From contig RPFO01000296.1 of the NCBI GenBank assembly GCA_009746045.1, positions 2,451,894 through 2,488,164 of the forward strand: DNA of 36,271 bases, written 5' to 3'. Positions 29,798 to 36,271 of the stretch are shown piece by piece (the first letter of the stretch is position 1; each line of letters starts with the position of its first letter). This DNA is from Mesostigma viride. Lineage: Eukaryota > Streptophyta > Mesostigmatophyceae > Mesostigmatales > Mesostigmataceae. Both the position numbers and the translations under genes were made by a program. The notes below the pieces were generated by a model. The model worked only from the letters and a program-made list of their open reading frames with translations. It did no database searches and was not told the DNA's origin.

Positions 29798-30620
29798 CGG
29801 GGGGCGGCGGAAAGAAATGTCGCCCGCACCTGCGCAACTAGGGCCAGGAAGGCCGGGGGCCTAGGGAGCGAGGGGAAGGCGGCCTGGAGCCCGACCGCGT
29901 CCAGCAACAAAGGGCAGTACGCCCAAGAAAAGGTGGCGCGGCCCACCACGCCGACAATGTGCGAGGGCGGCCACGAGGTGAACGCGTGGGCCCGGGGGCC
30001 GCCGTCCCACGCGGCAAGGACGGGGGTGGCGGCTGGGTGGCCAACCGCGGCCGGGGGAAGGGAGGCCAGAGCGTCGGGGAGCGAGGGGCCGGGGGCGGGC
30101 GCCGGGGTCGCCAGGCCCGCCGGGGGTCGGCCGGGCCCAGCCCAGGCGACAGCGCCGCGCCCCCGTCGGCGGGGCCAGGCGACGGGTGGGGCCCCGGGGC
30201 CGAGGGCGCCAGGGCCCGAGCAACGGCGGCCCCATCGGGCAGGCCACGGCCCGCCCCGAGGGCCTCGGCAGGGGGGCACACGGGGCAGGGGGCCGGAGCA
30301 CCCAGCGGGGAGGGCAGCCCGGGGGCCCGCCGGGGGGGACAGCGCGGGCACGTCCAGGAGCCCGGCGGGACCCGGTAGAGCCGGGGAGTAAGACACTGCA
30401 AGTGCCACCCGGAATTGCAAGCATCACAAACTAACATGTGGTGCCCGCGGTGCCCGCTCCGGCAGACCTCGCAGACCAAGGAGGGGGAGACCGGGGCGCC
30501 CGAGCCCCCCGCAGCCGGGTCGCCCACCTCCGCAAGAAGGGCCGCAAGCCGAGAGGACCGCCGAGGCGCCAACCGGGGAGCGGGGGAGCCGTTGGGCGAA
30601 GGGGGTCGTGGGTCGTCCAT
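29794..30620 (-). CDS. LINE ORF, N-terminal part with PHD finger
   Basis: I start at ATG 30620 (MDDPRPPSPNG); the upstream leader is non-coding. At residues 50-94 lies a C4HC3 PHD finger: CEVC, then CDACNSGWHLQC, then SWTCPRC, with the Trp typical of H3K4-reading fingers just before the last Cys pair. A Pro/Arg/Ala-rich linker follows. The frame changes once in this linker (near 30.1 kb) and again at a C6 run at about 29.80 kb to meet the middle part. PHD fingers read histone H3 tails, so the protein may steer integration to marked chromatin. PHD domains are known in ORF1 of some CR1-like LINEs, but here it is in one ORF with RT. Confidence 0.8.
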
Positions 30621-30730
30621 GAACAATCAGGGCAGGCGTGGCAGCCACCGAGGGGGGGGGGGGGGGTGGGGGGCGGAGCCCCCCACGCGGGGGGTTTGGG
30701 GGGCGGCAGCCCCCAACGCGCTGCGGTCGC
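30621..30730 (-). promoter_or_regulatory. GC-hairpin 5' leader of the LINE
   Basis: This contains a G-run of about 16 at 30651-30666 and two near-identical hairpins, GGGGGGCGGAGCCCC at about 30668-30684 and GGGGGGCGGCAGCCCC at about 30698-30714. The leader lies between the first 170-bp unit and the LINE start codon. Strong RNA structure or quadruplex is likely on one strand. A role in RNA recognition or translation is inference. Confidence 0.5.
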
Positions 30731-33700
30731 GGTACCGCCTGCCGTCCGGCACTTTGAAGCCCGCCGGTGCTATAATTCCTATCGTCCACGCATGTTTTCC
30801 CCTGCCTCAAACCGCACGTTGCATTTAAATCTGGAGCCCAAAATTCACTGAAAACGTGTGCCAGCCGGTAGCAAACTGGGCCAAGCTGCCACGGAATGGT
30901 GGTACCGCCTGCCGTCCGGCACTTTGAAGCCCGCCGGTGCTATAATTCCTATCGTCCACGCATGTTTTCCCCTGCCTCAAACCGCACGTTGCATTTAAAT
31001 CTGGAGCCCAAAATTCACTGAAAACGTGTGCCAGCCGGTAGCAAACTGGGCCAAGCTGCCACGGAATGGTGGTACCGCCTGCCGTCCGGCACTTTGAAGC
31101 CCGCCGGTGCTATAATTCCTATCGTCCACGCATGTTTTCCCCTGCCTCAAACCGCACGTTGCATTTAAATCTGGAGCCCAAAATTCACTGAAAACGTGTG
31201 CCAGCCGGTAGCAAACTGGGCCAAGCTGCCACGGAATGGTGGTACCGCCTGCCGTCCGGCACTTTGAAGCCCGCCGGTGCTATAATTCCTATCGTCCACG
31301 CATGTTTTCCCCTGCCTCAAACCGCACGTTGCATTTAAATCTGGAGCCCAAAATTCACTGAAAACGTGTGCCAGCCGGTAGCAAACTGGGCCAAGCTGCC
31401 ACGGAATGGTGGTACCGCCTGCCGTCCGGCACTTTGAAGCCCGCCGGTGCTATAATTCCTATCGTCCACGCATGTTTTCCCCTGCCTCAAACCGCACGTT
31501 GCATTTAAATCTGGAGCCCAAAATTCACTGAAAACGTGTGCCAGCCGGTAGCAAACTGGGCCAAGCTGCCACGGAATGGTGGTACCGCCTGCCGTCCGGC
31601 ACTTTGAAGCCCGCCGGTGCTATAATTCCTATCGTCCACGCATGTTTTCCCCTGCCTCAAACCGCACGTTGCATTTAAATCTGGAGCCCAAAATTCACTG
31701 AAAACGTGTGCCAGCCGGTAGCAAACTGGGCCAAGCTGCCACGGAATGGTGGTACCGCCTGCCGTCCGGCACTTTGAAGCCCGCCGGTGCTATAATTCCT
31801 ATCGTCCACGCATGTTTTCCCCTGCCTCAAACCGCACGTTGCATTTAAATCTGGAGCCCAAAATTCACTGAAAACGTGTGCCAGCCGGTAGCAAACTGGG
31901 CCAAGCTGCCACGGAATGGTGGTACCGCCTGCCGTCCGGCACTTTGAAGCCCGCCGGTGCTATAATTCCTATCGTCCACGCATGTTTTCCCCTGCCTCAA
32001 ACCGCACGTTGCATTTAAATCTGGAGCCCAAAATTCACTGAAAACGTGTGCCAGCCGGTAGCAAACTGGGCCAAGCTGCCACGGAATGGTGGTACCGCCT
32101 GCCGTCCGGCACTTTGAAGCCCGCCGGTGCTATAATTCCTATCGTCCACGCATGTTTTCCCCTGCCTCAAACCGCACGTTGCATTTAAATCTGGAGCCCA
32201 AAATTCACTGAAAACGTGTGCCAGCCGGTAGCAAACTGGGCCAAGCTGCCACGGAATGGTGGTACCGCCTGCCGTCCGGCACTTTGAAGCCCGCCGGTGC
32301 TATAATTCCTATCGTCCACGCATGTTTTCCCCTGCCTCAAACCGCACGTTGCATTTAAATCTGGAGCCCAAAATTCACTGAAAACGTGTGCCAGCCGGTA
32401 GCAAACTGGGCCAAGCTGCCACGGAATGGTGGTACCGCCTGCCGTCCGGCACTTTGAAGCCCGCCGGTGCTATAATTCCTATCGTCCACGCATGTTTTCC
32501 CCTGCCTCAAACCGCACGTTGCATTTAAATCTGGAGCCCAAAATTCACTGAAAACGTGTGCCAGCCGGTAGCAAACTGGGCCAAGCTGCCACGGAATGGT
32601 GGTACCGCCTGCCGTCCGGCACTTTGAAGCCCGCCGGTGCTATAATTCCTATCGTCCACGCATGTTTTCCCCTGCCTCAAACCGCACGTTGCATTTAAAT
32701 CTGGAGCCCAAAATTCACTGAAAACGTGTGCCAGCCGGTAGCAAACTGGGCCAAGCTGCCACGGAATGGTGGTACCGCCTGCCGTCCGGCACTTTGAAGC
32801 CCGCCGGTGCTATAATTCCTATCGTCCACGCATGTTTTCCCCTGCCTCAAACCGCACGTTGCATTTAAATCTGGAGCCCAAAATTCACTGAAAACGTGTG
32901 CCAGCCGGTAGCAAACTGGGCCAAGCTGCCACGGAATGGTGGTACCGCCTGCCGTCCGGCACTTTGAAGCCCGCCGGTGCTATAATTCCTATCGTCCACG
33001 CATGTTTTCCCCTGCCTCAAACCGCACGTTGCATTTAAATCTGGAGCCCAAAATTCACTGAAAACGTGTGCCAGCCGGTAGCAAACTGGGCCAAGCTGCC
33101 ACGGAATGGTGGTACCGCCTGCCGTCCGGCACTTTGAAGCCCGCCGGTGCTATAATTCCTATCGTCCACGCATGTTTTCCCCTGCCTCAAACCGCACGTT
33201 GCATTTAAATCTGGAGCCCAAAATTCACTGAAAACGTGTGCCAGCCGGTAGCAAACTGGGCCAAGCTGCCACGGAATGGTGGTACCGCCTGCCGTCCGGC
33301 ACTTTGAAGCCCGCCGGTGCTATAATTCCTATCGTCCACGCATGTTTTCCCCTGCCTCAAACCGCACGTTGCATTTAAATCTGGAGCCCAAAATTCACTG
33401 AAAACGTGTGCCAGCCGGTAGCAAACTGGGCCAAGCTGCCACGGAATGGTGGTACCGCCTGCCGTCCGGCACTTTGAAGCCCGCCGGTGCTATAATTCCT
33501 ATCGTCCACGCATGTTTTCCCCTGCCTCAAACCGCACGTTGCATTTAAATCTGGAGCCCAAAATTCACTGAAAACGTGTGCCAGCCGGTAGCAAACTGGG
33601 CCAAGCTGCCACGGAATGGTGGTACCGCCTGCCGTCCGGCACTTTGAAGCCCGCCGGTGCTATAATTCCTATCGTCCACGCATGTTTTCCCCTGCCTCAA

Positions 33701-35381
33701 ACCGCACGTTGCATTTAAATCTGGAGCCCAAAATTCACTGAAAACGTGTGCCAGCCGGTAGCAAACTGGGCCAAGCTGCCACGGAATGGTGGTACCGCCT
33801 GCCGTCCGGCACTTTGAAGCCCGCCGGTGCTATAATTCCTATCGTCCACGCATGTTTTCCCCTGCCTCAAACCGCACGTTGCATTTAAATCTGGAGCCCA
33901 AAATTCACTGAAAACGTGTGCCAGCCGGTAGCAAACTGGGCCAAGCTGCCACGGAATGGTGGTACCGCCTGCCGTCCGGCACTTTGAAGCCCGCCGGTGC
34001 TATAATTCCTATCGTCCACGCATGTTTTCCCCTGCCTCAAACCGCACGTTGCATTTAAATCTGGAGCCCAAAATTCACTGAAAACGTGTGCCAGCCGGTA
34101 GCAAACTGGGCCAAGCTGCCACGGAATGGTGGTACCGCCTGCCGTCCGGCACTTTGAAGCCCGCCGGTGCTATAATTCCTATCGTCCACGCATGTTTTCC
34201 CCTGCCTCAAACCGCACGTTGCATTTAAATCTGGAGCCCAAAATTCACTGAAAACGTGTGCCAGCCGGTAGCAAACTGGGCCAAGCTGCCACGGAATGGT
34301 GGTACCGCCTGCCGTCCGGCACTTTGAAGCCCGCCGGTGCTATAATTCCTATCGTCCACGCATGTTTTCCCCTGCCTCAAACCGCACGTTGCATTTAAAT
34401 CTGGAGCCCAAAATTCACTGAAAACGTGTGCCAGCCGGTAGCAAACTGGGCCAAGCTGCCACGGAATGGTGGTACCGCCTGCCGTCCGGCACTTTGAAGC
34501 CCGCCGGTGCTATAATTCCTATCGTCCACGCATGTTTTCCCCTGCCTCAAACCGCACGTTGCATTTAAATCTGGAGCCCAAAATTCACTGAAAACGTGTG
34601 CCAGCCGGTAGCAAACTGGGCCAAGCTGCCACGGAATGGTGGTACCGCCTGCCGTCCGGCACTTTGAAGCCCGCCGGTGCTATAATTCCTATCGTCCACG
34701 CATGTTTTCCCCTGCCTCAAACCGCACGTTGCATTTAAATCTGGAGCCCAAAATTCACTGAAAACGTGTGCCAGCCGGTAGCAAACTGGGCCAAGCTGCC
34801 ACGGAATGGTGGTACCGCCTGCCGTCCGGCACTTTGAAGCCCGCCGGTGCTATAATTCCTATCGTCCACGCATGTTTTCCCCTGCCTCAAACCGCACGTT
34901 GCATTTAAATCTGGAGCCCAAAATTCACTGAAAACGTGTGCCAGCCGGTAGCAAACTGGGCCAAGCTGCCACGGAATGGTGGTACCGCCTGCCGTCCGGC
35001 ACTTTGAAGCCCGCCGGTGCTATAATTCCTATCGTCCACGCATGTTTTCCCCTGCCTCAAACCGCACGTTGCATTTAAATCTGGAGCCCAAAATTCACTG
35101 AAAACGTGTGCCAGCCGGTAGCAAACTGGGCCAAGCTGCCACGGAATGGTGGTACCGCCTGCCGTCCGGCACTTTGAAGCCCGCCGGTGCTATAATTCCT
35201 ATCGTCCACGCATGTTTTCCCCTGCCTCAAACCGCACGTTGCATTTAAATCTGGAGCCCAAAATTCACTGAAAACGTGTGCCAGCCGGTAGCAAACTGGG
35301 CCAAGCTGCCACGGAATGGTACCGCCTGCCGTCGCGGACTTTGAAGCCCGCCGGTGCTATAATTCCTATCGTCCACGCATG
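30731..35381. repeat. 170-bp satellite array, 27 full units plus a 61-bp partial
   Basis: Unit starts (GGTACCGCCTGCC) recur exactly every 170 bp from 30731 to 35151, which makes 27 full units, 4590 bp. I saw no base difference between units by eye. The last, partial unit (35321-35381) lacks three bases at its start and reads GTCGCGGACT where others have GTCCGGCACT. The unit holds an AT core GCATTTAAATC and no ORF worth noting. The length is close to one nucleosome and to known centromeric satellites. It abuts the LINE 5' leader on the left and chromovirus gag on the right. Confidence 0.98.
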
Positions 35382-35382
35382 T

Positions 35383-36271
35383 CCTATTAATACGGAACGG
35401 GTAGGGAGAGAAGGCGTGGAGAAGAAATCTGCTACTCGTAAAAGATGCTGGCGCACATGCTAGGCAGGTGACAGTAAAACGGTAGGCCGAGAACTGGCGC
35501 TTGACTTCACGCAATAAGGTCTACTGAGGCCCTGAAGGAAGCGGGCACGTACTTCTGCGCCCGACAAATCCCTAATTCGTACCATCTGGGCATCAAATTA
35601 CTCTTTCATATATTCTTTGAAGGACTTGGTACCCTGCTGCAAGTGTGCCAAAGGATAATCTATCCTGCCAATCTGCATCGGGAGGACTAAATGGTTCTAA
35701 ACGCTTGGAACAATTCGCTGCTACCGAGTTTGGGTAGGCATGAGAGGCAGAGACTCACACTGGATGAGTAGCAAGTTCAGGAGTTATGCAGGTAGTAAGA
35801 TAAGAACTAGTACAGCATCAGAGCGCACCTATTGTGGTTCTGCCAGGACTCTGTCTGGGTGAGCAACATAAAAAGTGAAAACTGTTGAGGGGAAGACTTG
35901 ACATCCAGCTTAGGAAGGTTGGCAAAGGGGGAAGAGCAGGAGGCTTAGGGGGATTAGAAGAATCAGTTTTCCATGGGCCACTATCTTTCCACTGCTACAT
36001 AAGCGGGATAGAAGGAAGGGATAGGAAAAGTCTGGGTAGGGGTCTAGAGGAGCCACCTTTCAGGATGGTGCCCAAGGAGAAGGGAACAGTATATTGCTCA
36101 CGAAGAGAGAATAAAAATGATCATAATTCCTATCATCGAGGGCAGGTACTGAATCATTATTAACTTCTAAATCAGCCACACGGGTAGGGACTGGGCAGCC
36201 TCAAGGCCGTCTCAGGGTAGGACAGGAAGCAGGTGGGTAAAAGGGAACTGCACTAGGGCGCCCAGAGGCGA
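35383..36271 (-). pseudogene. N-terminal and capsid part of chromovirus gag, broken and cut by the window edge
   Basis: The minus strand encodes a Ty3-like capsid segment: FQAFRTI (about 35.71 kb), GTKSFKEYMKE, then after TAA at 35598-35600 FDAQMVRIRDLSGAEVRA and RFLQGLSRP. Further upstream, PPALPPLPTFPKLDV at about 35.93 kb resembles the Pro-rich stretch before the capsid. Frame changes at about 35.70 and 35.52 kb and the TAA break it. The reading runs leftwards straight into the 170-bp array at 35382, and the missing zinc-knuckle end is found at 24.9-25.36 kb. Gag would form the particle shell and package element RNA. Confidence 0.65.

Larger units (their letters stand above)
25356..30730 (-). 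mobile_element. non-LTR retrotransposon (LINE) with PHD, RING, RT and restriction-like endonuclease
   Basis: One long ORF (30620 to 25464) carries zinc fingers, an RT without LTRs and a C-terminal restriction-like endonuclease, the plan of R2/NeSL/CRE-type LINEs. The 3' untranslated part is only about 100 bp and has no poly(A). The 5' leader (30621-30730) is made of G/C hairpins. The element sits inside the gag gene of the chromovirus in the same orientation. A clear target duplication was not found; borders are accurate to a few tens of bases. Its 5' end touches the 170-bp array with no spacer. Confidence 0.75.
16769..36271 (-). mobile_element. Ty3-type LTR retrotransposon (chromovirus), split by a LINE and satellite; 5' end outside the window
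   Basis: Read on the minus strand the parts come in the right order: gag capsid (36271-35383), then after the interruption gag zinc knuckle (25355-24924), protease, reverse transcriptase, RNase H, integrase, chromodomain, an extra ORF, polypurine tract and a candidate 3' LTR. Protease before RT and RNase H before integrase is the Ty3 order, and the chromodomain after integrase marks a chromovirus. Many frame changes and several stops show that this copy cannot make a full polyprotein as read. The 5' LTR and primer-binding site should lie to the right of the window. Confidence 0.85.

Noticed and set aside
30731-35381. CRISPR array
   Set aside because: The 170-bp units are contiguous with no unique spacers, and the setting is eukaryotic.
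30731-35381. Bacterial-type promoter (TATAATT) in each 170-bp unit
   Set aside because: No -35 box at proper spacing, and the genome is eukaryotic; chance match.
35885-36163. Plus-strand open frame of 92 codons
   Set aside because: It lies opposite the chromovirus gag remnant and has no motif.

Overview
This window looks like nuclear DNA of a GC-rich unicellular or simple eukaryote. A green alga or another GC-rich protist is my guess, but the sequence does not name a taxon. The eukaryotic signs are a Ty3-type chromovirus with a chromodomain, a non-LTR retrotransposon (LINE) with PHD and RING zinc fingers, a secreted multi-domain CotH-kinase gene with at least one good GT-AG intron, a 170-bp satellite, and long AT-rich gaps without genes. 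Almost everything except the CotH gene is mobile or repeated DNA.

Layout. 1-4320: gene-poor DNA with one possible minus-strand exon, a (GGGT)38 microsatellite, and two tandem copies of a 245-bp repeat, the second split by a 1.1-kb TA-flanked inverted-repeat element. 4321-14958 (+): one host gene encoding a signal peptide, about five beta-sandwich-like modules, a CotH kinase domain, a lamin-tail-like (LTD) domain and a C-terminal membrane anchor. Its kinase domain is interrupted at 9644-13500 by a GT-AG, phase-0 intron filled by 2.7 tandem copies of a 1.43-kb repeat. 14959-16768: no gene. 16769-36271 (-): a chromovirus (candidate 3' LTR, polypurine tract, an extra ORF after pol, chromodomain, integrase, RNase H, reverse transcriptase, protease, gag zinc knuckle). 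Its gag is split: the C-terminal part lies at 24.9-25.36 kb and the capsid part at 35.38-36.27 kb. Between them sit a complete-looking minus-strand LINE (25.36-30.73 kb) and, directly against the LINE 5' end, 27 head-to-tail copies of an exact 170-bp unit (30731-35381).

Biological reading. The LINE inserted into the chromovirus gag in the same orientation. The 170-bp array may have come with it as tandem 5'-UTR promoter monomers, or it may have expanded afterwards into a satellite. The LINE protein (PHD, RING-H2, C2H2 fingers, RT, CCHC, restriction-like endonuclease) joins a predicted histone-tail reader and a predicted ubiquitin-ligase fold to a site-specific-type retrotransposition machine. 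The chromovirus carries its own chromatin reader. Together with the array this is what a heterochromatic, possibly pericentromeric, neighbourhood would look like.

Caution. Nearly every long gene, young or old, is broken by single-base frame changes, several of them inside runs of C or G. Some are probably assembly errors and not decay, so 'pseudogene' calls are provisional.
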